From Spinacia oleracea (lineage: Eukaryota; Streptophyta; Magnoliopsida; Caryophyllales; Amaranthaceae), in assembly GCF_020520425.1 (NCBI RefSeq), contig NC_079492.1, positions 32,243,542 to 32,307,541 on the forward strand: a DNA stretch of 64,000 bases, written 5' to 3'. The notes beneath the pieces were generated by a model, which was not told the origin of the DNA, did no database searches, and saw only the letters and a program-made list of their open reading frames with translations. A program made the position numbers and the translations under genes. Every line of letters begins with the position of its first letter. Position 1 is the stretch's first letter. Shown here piece by piece: positions 23,444-34,749 of this stretch.

Positions 23444-25217
23444 CTTCTATCCACCCTTTTCCTAGATTTAGCTTTAAGCAGAGCTGGTCTATATGTTCAC
23501 TGTATGTTGTTTAAAGGCAATAAAATGAAGATTGTGCTTTTAGTTTGGGGGCGGGGGGAGTGACCTGGGTTTGTTTTTCTACATAAGTCTATTTTATGCT
23601 TCTGCAAAAATTTGTGGTCACTGATGTTTTATTTCTCTCTATTAAATGGTTTAGTTGTATGGTTTTCATGTCATTGTTATCTTTTTCCTCGCTAGCAGTA
23701 TGGCATTGATTTTTTTTTTTTAAATTGTTCAACTAGTTGATTATGATTTGCTATCAATATATGCAGGTAACTCATTTCTTGGATCAAATGTCATCTTCTG
23801 TTCAGCTTCATTCTGTCTGGTATTTGTGCATATGAAATATTTTTGGAACAAGGTACATTGCATTTTTCTTTACACCCCTTTCCCCAAAAAATTCTTAGCA
23901 TATTTCCTCCATCCATGTTTCTCCTTTTATGTAAATCATGCTGTCACTACTGCTAAGTTCATATGCCTTTGATTAGACAGATGATCATGTAGGTCATTGA
24001 TCCCGATGTCACTTCTATGCTGGTTTTCCTTTTACAGGTTATATTTTTTAGACCTTCGTGTTGTAGATAAACAAAGTATGCCAAGATAACAAAATCTGTG
24101 TAAGTTTTGACTATAATCTTCTACAATTTTAAATCTTCAATGTTTGACACAAGTTAATGACAAACATCACTTTCAGTGTCAACACACTTGTCCAGCTCCC
24201 AGGTAACATATACTTGCAATTGGGCAATTAGGTTTTGTATCTTCTCTAGGTTTCGTAACTGAGAGCCTTAATATCATACCATACAGTTCTAACTTCTCAG
24301 CATTTAAAACAAAATAAATATTGAATCGCTTTTATAACCGGTGCTCTTCATTTGGATTCTCTTTTTTTTTTTTTTTTTGATATTTTCTGATGCTTTCGAA
24401 CTTTTAGTTATTACAACTTGTATACGGAGTACTTTTATTTGCTTTCAATTAAATCCTTGAGCAAGTCTGCAAGTGACATTTCTGTTGTCTTACTTCTGTA
24501 GTTTTGTAGTGTGCTGTAGTTTTGGTGTAGTGTGCTCCAGCTATCATGCTTATGCTTGGCTTATGCTTGTGTGTCTGAGTGGTTCTTGACCAAATTATTT
24601 TTTTGCGTATACGACATATGCACTTGTAAAAAATCTTTCTATATTTTCTGTGTCGTTGTTTAATGTTGTGGAGAGGGCTATGACAATATATATTGATGCA
24701 GAGATTGTTTTCCTCTAGATATAAGATATTGATGGATTTCTCTCTCTTAAGATATTTGGAGAAGCAATATAATACTCCCTTCATCCCACATTAAAAATGG
24801 CACTTATCAACATAGTTTTGGGTGATAAATTGTTGCTTTTCACCTTGTATAACAAAATTTAGAAAAAGTATAAAAATATATTTCAACCCGAATAACAAAT
24901 TTTATATAGAAGTTACAACTCCCTCTGTCTCTAAATAATAGGCCTCCTTTCTTTTTTGCATTCCCAAAATACTAGCATACTATATAAATTCAGTTTGTTA
25001 ATACTTGTCCGTATCTCACTTGATAATAACTTTAAGGAAAGGCTACCTTGTGGAATGGTGAACATATTAAAACTTGCATAAAGAAGTATAAATATGATAT
25101 TTTGACCCATTTCCTTAAAAATCACCTTCAATTGAATATAAAATATTATGGAGGGAAGGGGTATAAGTTTAGGTAAGAGTTAATAAGGTTACATAAGGGC
25201 AATTTAGATTTTTACTA

Positions 25218-28200
25218 GAGAGATTTCCTTCAATATTGTTTGAAGATCCTTAAATTCCCAAAAAATGCTACATTATCACTTATTTCCCACCCTACCGTCC
25301 ACGTCAGCATTAAAATCGGTCTAATTTTTTTTAATCAATCGGCGCTAAACCGCCAACTAAACTAAAATAGCGGTTGACCCAAGTAAACCGCTATTTCAAT
25401 TAGCGATTTAACGTTAAATGAACCGCCATTTCACTTGGCGGTTCACTTCCAGGCCCAAATAATCAATCCCTCCCTCTCGTATTGATTTCAAAATACGCAA
25501 AAAAAACCCCTCTGCTTCTCTCCCGTGTTACGCTGTGCCTACCTTACACGGTTGCTCCGGTCCGGCGGTGGACAACGTTGAATTTCGCCACACCACTCAC
25601 CGGTCGTCATCTATTTCTCTCCCCTTGCTGTTGCCTCACACATCTGCCGCCGATCACCTCTTGCTGAACGAAGGTAAAACCTAATTATTATTTTTTTTAC
25701 TTTAAATTTTATATGTTAGAAATTAATTGTTAATTTAGTAAACATTGATATTATGTTTAGATTTATTTGATGTCGTTATTATGAAGATGATCTTTAGGTT
25801 TGTTTTATGGTGTTATTATCAATATTTAATATAGCAAAAATACCATCGATAGTGAATATTTTGTTGTTGTTGTTGTTGTTAATGTATGGCAAACCGGTAA
25901 TTGAGATAGCTATGTTAACTTTCATATTATTTTAAAAATAAACTTGAAATTTGTGATTGAATTGTAGATGCTAGTATGATAAACCAATTCAATTAGTCTA
26001 AAGGACTAGATTATAGAAAACTATTAGTGTCATATTTTGAATGTTGTTTGGTGGTTTTATGGTTAAATATGTTATGTTTAAGAATATGAATAATTCGTGT
26101 GTTGATTAATTGTTTGTTGTTTAGAATATGGAGTTGTCAAACTATCCTCTTTATTGTCATTGGGGAGGGAAAATTTTGCAAAGTAGCGGTGTTGTTACAT
26201 ATAAAGGAGGAGGGCGAAAATTTGGGTTTGTCAATTCTCAAATGAGTTATGATGAGGGTTTGAGTAAGGTTTATGATCTTATGATATGTGACTCGAGATA
26301 TGTGGAGTTGAAGCTACTAATGAGGTATCCAATGATGTCCGGGTCATATGTAGCCATTCCATGATGACAATTCTTTAAAAGCAATGTTAATTGCTGTGTC
26401 ACAAACACAATCAACCACAATGTAATTGTTCATCGAGCAACTTCCAAAGCAACCCGAAACCCAAACTCACTTGGAATCTTTTCTGAAATGGATTCATGGG
26501 CGAGTCAATATTCTTACTGATGAACAATATTCTAGTGAACACATTTCAGAGCTCACTTCTCCAACTCAAACACCACATGTAGAAGCTACAAATGGTGATC
26601 CATCTATGATAGCTTTCGATTCTCTAGATCAAATTTGTGTTGATTTTTTTTTGGAGATGAAGTGGTTGGGGTGGATAGTGATGTTGATGAAGATGAAGAT
26701 ACTGAAAACGCTAATGACAAAGCTATAAGAGAAAGCGCTTCATCACAAGTTTTCAACAATGTTGCAGAGTTGGATCCTATGTTGCTTGATTCTTGTAGGA
26801 CTTGGTCCAACAACGACTTTTTCGATGGTGAATTTGCTATTGGGCAAGAGTTTGATTCGCTGGAGAAACTGAAAGACATACTCAAAGCTTATTCCATAGC
26901 TACAAATCATTCATTTAAGGTGTTGGAGGGTGAGCCCACAAAATACATAGTTAAGTGGAAAAGAAAGAGTTCATCTAAATGCTCATGGAGGTTACGTGCA
27001 ATCAAGCATCCTTGTCTTGTGTCATTCAGAATCGTGAGGTATAATGGGCCTCATGCAAGTAATTGTCTGGGTGACATAAACTCAACCGATCATCATCTAC
27101 TCTCCTCTGATTTTGTATGCAATGTGATGAGAGATCTTATTAGTGCCGATCCTTCTTTGAAAATCCGTGTTATTGTACAAGCGGTGAAAGACAAGTTTCA
27201 GTATACCATCACTTATAAGAGAGCTTGGTCAACGAAACAAATGGCTATTGCAAGTATTTTTTGTGATTGGGAGAAATCTTACAAAGAGTTGTCTAATTAC
27301 ATGCAAGCATTGAAAGAGTCTAATCCAGGAACCGTCGTGGAACCTTGTACGTTGCCTTCTAAAAATCCTTCCTTTCACATTTTTTTGATAGTGTTTTGGG
27401 CATTCAAGCCTTCCATCGATGGTTTTAAGCATTGTCGACCCCTAATCACCATAGATGGAATTCATCTATATGGTAAATACAAGGGCACGTTACTCATAGC
27501 TATGAGTATAAATGCGAATTTTCAATTGTTCCCTCTCGCTGTTGCTATTGTTGAAAATGAAAATGGTGAAAGTTGGAAATGGTTCATGAAATGCATTCGG
27601 CATTTAGTTACTCCAGAGAGAAGGTTTGTGTGTCATTTCTGATAGACATGCAAGAATTTTGCAAACAATGAATGAGGTCAATAGTGGGTGGGAGGAGCCA
27701 CGTTCCCACTATTGATTTTGTACTTGTTACCTTGCCTTTAATGTCAACACACAGTTCAAGAATGCTTATGTGAAGAAACTTTTCGGAAAAGCCGCAGATG
27801 TTCGACAAAGAAAGAAGTTTGATTACTACTTGGGAAGAGTCGGTGAATTGAATGTTGAACCTCGTTAGTACTTGATGGATATTTCTTCTTATCAGTGGTC
27901 GATCCACCATGATGGTGGTTTTAGATATGGTGTGAAAACCACAAACATGGCCTAAACCTTTAATGGGTGATGAAAGGTGCTCGTTGTTTGCCAATAGTCG
28001 CCCTTGTTAGGATGACGCTTTGCCGAGTGAACTCCTACTTTGTTACAAGACAAGGTTGTGGTAAAAGGAGAATTGAAGAAGGCCATGATTCGTTGAGAAG
28101 GCCACAACAACAATTGAAATGAACATGGCAAAATCTGGTGATCACGAGGTCAAAGCCCTTTGATCATGAGATGGGGCTATTTGAGGTTACAACTGGACGA

Positions 28201-28880
28201 GGAGTCAGGGCTTCGGGTAAAGGTGGTATCGCACACACTGTTAACCTTGTAGCCAGAACTTGCATTTGTGAGAAATTAAAAATCTACAAGTTGCTATGCT
28301 CCCATGTGCGTGCGGTTTGTCGTTTTCACAACTTATCTTATGCTGATTTTGTTGATCCTTTCTTTACCACTGTCGAGTATAAGCAAACATAATTGAGGAT
28401 CTTTCATCTACTTTCTGATGTTCCCTATTGGTCTCCTTATACGGGGGTGAGTATAGTTGCTGACTTTCGTAAACGGCGTGGTTTTGGACGCCCAAAGTCG
28501 ACTCGATTCCCTAATGATATGGATTCGAGTGCTCTACGCAGTGTCAATGTAAAATCATGTAGCATTTGGCGAAAATAAGAGTATAATAAGAAAACTTGTG
28601 CAGCTAGGGGTAGTGTTGGATTATCGGTGTAAATAAACTCTGTTTATGCTCTAAGTTTAATTTTTGTGCATATATTTCTCTTTGTTAAGATTTTATTAAT
28701 TCTAATAAACTTATTTTTCGGGTCTCATCGAGCAGATGATCCATCTCGGCCCACGTGATACTGCAGTTTTGACGTTGCGGGCGGAGCATAGGAGTGAGGA
28801 TGTTTAGGGAGGGGGTATGGACAGACTTTTGACGTGTCTGGAGCACGTGTTTGGTTTAGGAGATTGGGTGATACATGATC
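25218..28880 (+). repeat. Left arm of MULE inverted repeat
   Basis: Outer part (25218-25680) is the terminal region, with several AGCGGTT/AACCGCT motifs typical of subterminal repeats. The transposase follows. It continues beyond the right arm's inner limit into the PMD sequence. Confidence 0.85.
26128..28630 (+). pseudogene. MULE (MuDR-type) transposase, left arm, broken
   Basis: Pieces in order: N-terminal segment from the ATG at 26128 (MELSNYPLYCHWGGK, PB1-like region usual at MuDR-type N-termini) stopping at 26364; acidic linker and MuDR DNA-binding domain (26662 on: FDSLEKLKDILKAYSI, CSWRLRAIK, HASNCLGD); transposase core with first catalytic Asp in LITIDGIHLYGKYKG (about 27440-27480) and second in ISDRHARILQTM (about 27635-27670), where the frame changes; SWIM zinc finger CICEKLKIYKLLCSH (about 28261-28305); and a degraded CCHC knuckle near 28555-28600 (the second Cys reads as Trp, then a stop). 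Several stops and frame changes make it inactive. Confidence 0.85.
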
Positions 28881-29600
28881 GAGTTTTGCACTTTGTTAGG
28901 CTGGCAGGGTTCTACGGTGTACATAGATTGGTTGGTGGTGGATTAGAGTTAGATAAGTATTTGATCACTGCATTGATCGAGAGATGGAGACAGGAGACAC
29001 ACTTTTCATTTGGTGGTGAGGCTAATGTTACTCTACAGGAGGTAGATGTTTTGTTGGGGCTCAAAGTGGGATGTGGGGCAGATTTAGTCGAGGAGTTGTT
29101 AGGGATACGACTAGAGCCTGTTGATGATGCAAAACTTGTTCTCCAGGGCTCATCACTGAAGATGACTTAGTTGATGCCAATTCAGTCAAGGCCCCGCTCA
29201 TGACGCTGCTGATATTGTTGTTGAGAGACTTAGCCGAGCCTATATTCTTGCACTTATGGGGTCCATTTTGTTTGTTGATAAGAGTGGTGATGTCGTGCAA
29301 CTCATCTATTTGCCATTGATTCGCGACATGGGTAGAGCTGAGACATACATCTGGGGAGTGCGACCCTTGCTTATTTGTATCGACAGATGTGTCGAGCCTC
29401 TCGTAGACGAGCCCGTGACACTGGTGGTCCACTTATACTTATGCAATTATGGTCATGGGAGCATATTCACATTGGTTGTCCGAGGATTCCGAGAGTTTGC
29501 GATCCTCCACCTCACGACCCTGAGCATCCTATTTAGGACGACGACGATCCATCTATTCTTGGTACTCAACATGAGCGTGGAGTGGACCCCTTAGTATGCA
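28817..29600 (+). pseudogene. Plant mobile domain (PMD) fragment downstream of MULE
   Basis: Open from the ATG at 28817 (MDRLLTCLEHVFGLGDWVI, then LAGFYGVHRLVG, LITALIERWRQETHFSF, TLQEVDVLLGLKVG) to a stop at 29168, then continuing in other frames with RAYILALMGSILFVDKSG (about 29235-29290), LPLIRDMGRA and a GGPLILMQLWSWEHI-like stretch (about 29415-29465). These are hallmarks of the PMD family (aminotransferase-like PMD; MAIN/MAIL1 and transposon-borne relatives). Frameshifts interrupt it. It lies about 190 bp after the transposase in the same orientation; the right arm keeps only its first 20 or so codons. Confidence 0.75.
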
Positions 29601-30099
29601 GGTAACTATTTCGTTAATCAATTCATTTGTTTTCATTTGATTGTTTTATTAACCCTTTACTTGTTTTGTTTTGTTAGTTGGCTTAGGGTTTACTTTTCAT
29701 CTAGCCATACAACTAGTGGACTCTCTTACTATATGAATGCACTTGACCATAAAAAAGAGACACATATATTAAATATCTTACCTTACTCAAATAATTCGTT
29801 GATTTATTAGTTTAGGAATGAATAATCTAAAATAACCTAAATTCACCTAAACCAATCATGTATCACCCAATCTCCTAAACCAAACACGTCCTCCGTACAC
29901 GTCAAAAGTCTGTTCATACCCCCTCCCCAAACATCCTCACTCCTATGCTCCGCCTGCAACGTCAAAACTGAAGTATCATGTGGGCTGAGATGGATCATCT
30001 GCTCGATGAGACCTGATAATAAGTGTATTAGAATTAGTAAAAGCTTAACAAAAAGAAATATATGCACAAAAATTAAACTTAGAACATAAACAGAGTTTA

Positions 30100-32830
30100 T
30101 TACACCGATGATCCAACACTACCCCTAGCTGCACAAGTTTTCTTAGTATGCCCTTGTTTTCGACAAATGCTACATGATTTTACATTGACACTGGGTCGAG
30201 CACTCGAATCCATCTCATTAGGGAATTGAGTCGACTTTGGGCGTCCCACACCACGCCGTTTACGAGCGTCAGCAACTCTTCTCACCCCCGTATAAGAAGA
30301 CCAATAAGGAACATCAGGAAGTGGATTAAAGATCCTCGAGTATGTTTGCCTATACTCGACAGTGGTAAAGAAAAGATCAACAAAATCGGCATAAGATAAG
30401 TTGCGAAAAAGACAAACCGCAAGCATATGGGAGCATGACAACTTATAGATTATTAATTTCTCACAATTGCAAGTTCTGGCTACAAGGTTAACAGTCCTGA
30501 CTCCTTGTCCAGTTGTAAACTCAAATAGCCCCATCTCATGATCAAAGGTTTGACCTCCTGATCACCAGATTTTGCCATGTTCATTTCAATTGTTGTTGTA
30601 GCTTTCTCAACGAAATCATGGCCTTCTTTAATTCTCCTTTTACCCCAACCTCGCCTTGTAACAAAGTAGGAGTTTCCTCGGTAAAACGTTATCCTAACAA
30701 GGGCGGCTATTGGCAAACAACGAGAACCTTTCATCACCCATTAAAAGCTTCAGCCATGTTTGTGGTTTTCACGTCATTTATAAAACCACCATCATGGTGG
30801 ATCGACCACCTATGAGAAGAAATATCCATCAAGTATTGACATGCTTTAACATTCAATTCACCAATTTTTCCCAAGTAGTAATCAAACTTCTTTCATTGTC
30901 GAGCATCTGCGGCTTTTCCGAAAAGGTTCTTCACATAAGCATTCTTAAACTGAGTGTTGACATTAGAGGCAAGGTGACGAGTACAAAATCGATGGTGGCA
31001 ACGCGGCTCCTCCCACCCACTATTGACCTCATTCATTGTTTGCAAAATTCCTACATGTCTATCAGAAATGACATACAATCCTTCAACATTCAATTCACCG
31101 ACTCTTCCCAAGTAGTAATCAAACTTCTTTCTTTGTCGAACATCTGCGGCTTTTCCGAAAAGTTTCTTCACATAAGCATTCTTGAACCGTGTGTTGACAT
31201 TAAAGGCAAGGTAACAAGTACAAAATCGATAGTGGGAACGTGGCTCCTCCCACCCACTATTGACCTCATTCATTGTTTGCAAAATTCTTGCTTGTCTATC
31301 AGAAATGACACACAAACCTTCTCTCTGAGTAACTAAATGCCGAATGCATTTCATGAACCATTTTCAACTTTCACCATTTTCATTTTCAACAATAGCAAAA
31401 GAAAGAGGGAACAATTGAAAATTCGCATTTGTACTCATGGTTATGAGTAACGTACCCTTGTACTTACCATATAGATGAGTTCCATCTATGGTGATTAGGG
31501 GTCGACAATGCTTAAAACCCTCGATGGAAGGCTTGAATAAAACACTCTAAAAAAATGTGAACGGAAGGATCTTCATTAGAAGGCAACGTACACCGTTCCA
31601 CGACGGTTCCTGTAGACTCTTTTATTGTTTGCATGTAATTAGGCAATCTTTTGTAAGATTTCTCCCAATCACCAAAAATGCTTGCAATTGCCTTTTGTTT
31701 CGCTGACCAAGCTCTCTTGTAAGTGATGGTATACTGAAACTTGTCTTTCACCCCTTGCACAATAGTATGGATTTTCAAAGGATCGGCACGAATAAGATCT
31801 TTTATCACACTGCATACAAAATCAGAGGAGAAAAGATGATGATCGATTGAGTTTATGTCACCCACACAATTACTTGCATGAGGTCCATTATACCTCACAA
31901 TTCTGAATGACGCAAGACAAGGATCCTTGATTGCACGTAACCTCCATGAGCATTTGCATGAACTCTTTCTTTTCCACTCAACTACGTATTTTGTGGGCTC
32001 AGTCTCCAACATCTTAAATGAATGATTTTTAGCTATGGTATAAGATTTGAGTATGTCATTCAATTGTGCCAACGAATCAAAAGAGTCGTTGTTGGACCAA
32101 GTCTTGTAAGAATCAAGCAAAATCAGAAGCAAAATCGGATCCAACTCTGCAACATTGTTGAAAACTTATAATGGAGCGCTGTCTCTTATAGATTTGTCAT
32201 TAGCATTTGTGTATCTTCATCAACATCACTATCCACCCCAACCATTTCATCTCAAAAAAAATCAACACAAATTTGATCTAGAGAATTTTAAGCTATCATA
32301 GATGGATCTCCATTTGTAGCTTCCACATGTGGTGTTTGAGTTGGAGAAGTGAGCTCTGAAATGTGTTCACTAGCATATTGTTCATCAGTAAGCATTCTTG
32401 TGAATGAACCCGCTACCCTACTTTGATTTGTCAAGGGCAAGTAGGAAAATTGATTCGTCAATGAATCCATTTCATGAAAGGATTCCAAGTGAGTTTAAGT
32501 TTCTGGTTGCTTTGGAAGTTGCTCGATGAACAATTGCATTGTGGTTGATTGTGTTTGTGACATAGCAATCAACATTGCTTTTAAAGAATTGTCATCATCC
32601 AAAGGAATGACTACATATGACCCGGACATCACTGGATTAGTAGCTTCAACTCCACATATCTCGAGTCACATCTCATAAGATCATAAACCTTACTCAAAAT
32701 CTCATCATAACTCATTTGAGAATTGACAAACCCAAATTTTCGCTCTTCTCTTTTATATGTAACATCACCGCTTCTTTGCAAAATTTCCCTCTCCAATGAA
32801 AATAAAGAGGATAGTTTGACAACTCCATAT
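30100..32830 (-). pseudogene. MULE (MuDR-type) transposase, right arm, broken
   Basis: Reading leftwards: N-terminal start near 32830 (ATGGAGTTGTC, as in the left arm); MuDR DNA-binding domain (32144-31512, LAQLNDILKSYTIAKNHSF, CSWRLRAIK, HASNCVGD); first-Asp region around 31500-31460; core pieces with VISDRQARILQTMNEV (within 31354-30893); SWIM zinc finger CNCEKLIIYKLSCSH; and an intact CCHC knuckle CSICRKQGHTKKTC (about 30175-30134). The last is degraded in the left arm, so the arms have decayed independently. Frame changes between these blocks, and a duplicated core segment, make it inactive. Confidence 0.85.
30865..31330 (-). repeat. Tandem duplication inside right-arm transposase
   Basis: The segment encoding VISDR..ILQTMNEVNSGWEEPR...KNAYVK.LFGKAAD is present twice in tandem (about 31330-31100 and 31095-30865), joined through GELNVEG. 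The left arm has it once. The copies differ at several residues (RSHYRFCTCYLAF versus RCHHRFCTRHLAS). Confidence 0.8.
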
Positions 32831-34013
32831 TCTAAACAAAAAAAGATTAATCAACACACGAATTGTTCATATTCTTAAACATGACATAATTAACCATAAA
32901 AACCACCAAACAACATTCAAATATGACACTAATAGTTTACTATAATCTAGTGTCTTCAACTAATTGAATTGGTTTATCATAATAGCATCTACAATTCAAT
33001 CACAAATTTCACGCTTATTTTTAAAATATATGAATAGTAACATCGCTAGCGGTTTGACATACATTAACAAAAAAAAAAAATCACCATCTATGGTATTCAT
33101 TGATATCTCAATTATTCATAATAACAACATGAAACAAACCTAAAGATAATCTTCATAATAACGACATCAAACAAATCCAAACATAATATCAATGCTTAAT
33201 AAATTAATAATTAATTTCTAACATACTTAATTCAAATTTAAAAAAATAAAAGGTTTTACCTTCGTTCAGCCACCGCAAGAGGTGGTCGGCGGCATACGTG
33301 TGAGGCAACAGCAAGGGGAGAGAAATAGATGACGATCGGTGAGTGGTGTGGCGAAATTCAGCGTTGTTCACCGCCGGACCGAAACAACCGTGTGAGACAG
33401 GCACATGACAAGGCGGGAGAGGGAGGGATGGATTATTTGGGTCTGGAAGTGAACTGCCAAGTGAAATGACGGTTCGTTTAACGTTATATCGCTAATTGAA
33501 ATAGCGGTTTACGTGGGTCAATCGCTATTTCAGTTGGCGGTTTAGCGCCGGTTGATTTAAAAAAAAAATTAGACCAGTTTTAACGCTGACGTGGACGGTA
33601 GGGTAGGAAATTAGTGATAATGTAGCGTATTTTGGGAATTTAAGGATCTTCAAGCAATATTGAAGGAAATCGCTCTGAAAAGAATGAAAGCTTTAAACAA
33701 TGTAGTTTTTATTTCTATTATATAAGTGAAGAGGTGAGGTTATTTTAGTAAATCCGCTTTTGGTGTCCCCCTTGGATTATTAAAATACCCTCCACACTTA
33801 TATAACAAAGAATATAATGATAACCTTTCCAATAAGAAAAGCACTTTAATCAATCTAGCCCCTTAAATAAATTCTTACCATTTTAATCAATCTGTTTATA
33901 TGCGTTCGGCTCAATCTAACTTATATGTTTCTTATATTCGCACCCATCGCATTTATTTTTTAAATGTTATTTCAGGTTTAAATGTAACAACACAAATCGA
34001 TTTTTTTATATTC

Positions 34014-34041
34014 GCACGCATCGCGTGCATATAAGACTGGT
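34014..34041 (+). mobile_element. Candidate Helitron 3' terminus
   Basis: Perfect short hairpin GCACGC-ATC-GCGTGC followed after 8 nt by CTGG and T, matching the hairpin plus CTRR-T ending of Helitrons. No 5' end identified. Confidence 0.35.
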
Positions 34042-34217
34042 ATTAACAAATTGTATTAACAGACTACGGGAGCCCAATGGATGAAGTTTTGGCTTTGTAC
34101 TTTAAAACATTGGGAATGATTTGGTGAAATAAATTACTCATGCTTGATGTCTCCATGTCGCTATGTGCATATAGCATAAAATATTGGAAATGGTTTACTA
34201 ATAACTGAGGGTTATGT

Positions 34218-34369
34218 TCACTGTTACCTGATTCGCAAGCATGAGATTGGGTACAGGTTCGCAATTTGCTACCTTGTTTGCTAAAATTAGACTGAAATTG
34301 TACCATTATGTTATAATTTGCTTAATCGGTTCATTGTCCGTAGGGTGATTAGAGAATTAGGTAACACTT
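34218..34369. mobile_element. Second copy of TGTTACCTAATTC MITE
   Basis: Similar throughout to 23291-23443, including GAGATTGGGTACAGG and GGGTGATTAGAGAATTAGGTAACACT. Direct repeats at the ends are imperfect. Confidence 0.55.
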
Positions 34370-34749
34370 ATGCTTGATGCTTTAGCTACCTTGGGCATTC
34401 AAAGAGCCTAGTTTGTCTTTTAATTATTTGAAAAAGAAGCATCTACTAGTCACTCTCTCAGTTGGCTTTTCAAGCTTTCACATTGAGATTTGAGAGGGTG
34501 CAGTTTGGAGTGAGATTTAAGACTTGAGTTATCTACTCATCTGATTCCATGCTTATGTGATATGTCCACCATCTGATGGAGCTATACCAATATGAGAATG
34601 TGGACTAAAATGACATCCAGTTGGATGGCCGAAGAATTGAATTTGTTAAATTTCTATATTTGTTCTTGAGCATGAATAGTTATCTAGAACTTGTATTTGA
34701 AAGAGTATGGACATTTATGGAACAACAACAAATTGTTTCTCAAAATCCC

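Larger units (their letters stand above)
20967..25217. other. Intergenic region with small repeats
   Basis: No gene recognised. It contains the FES1 3' flank, an AGAGGA microsatellite, a Stowaway element, a SINE-like tail and a MITE (listed separately). Stowaway-like ends (CTCCCTTCATCCCAC at 24777, CTCCCTCTGTCTCTAAAT at about 24917 with GGAGGGAAG near 25150) mark older remnants. One exon-like stretch at about 23767-23820 is flanked by AG and GT but has no partner exons. Confidence 0.5.
25218..33675. mobile_element. Inverted duplication of a MULE (two arms, central PMD spacer)
   Basis: Left arm 25218-28880 and right arm 29858-33675 are inverted copies of the same sequence, from GAG(A/C)GATTTCCTTCAATATTG at the outer ends to GGAGATTGGGTGATACATGAT at the inner ends. 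Each carries a MULE transposase gene, reading towards the centre. In the parts compared by eye the arms match at very roughly 90% or more, with frameshifts and stops in both. The 9 bp outside the two ends (TTTTTACTA, TGAAAAGAA) do not match, so this is not a simple single insertion. The terminal sequence is shared with the small MULE at 34750-35699. Confidence 0.85.
29858..33675 (-). repeat. Right arm of MULE inverted repeat
   Basis: Complement of the left arm, longer mainly because of a tandem duplication of about 230 bp in the transposase core. Its outer end is GGAAATCGCTC at 33675. Confidence 0.85.
33676..34749. other. Repeat-rich spacer
   Basis: No gene seen. It contains a Helitron-like 3' end (34014-34041) and a second copy of the TGTTACCTAATTC MITE (about 34218-34369). 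Confidence 0.5.

Noticed and set aside
25218..33675. Single MULE insertion with long terminal inverted repeats
   Set aside because: The flanking 9-mers TTTTTACTA and TGAAAAGAA do not match, and each arm contains a whole gene.
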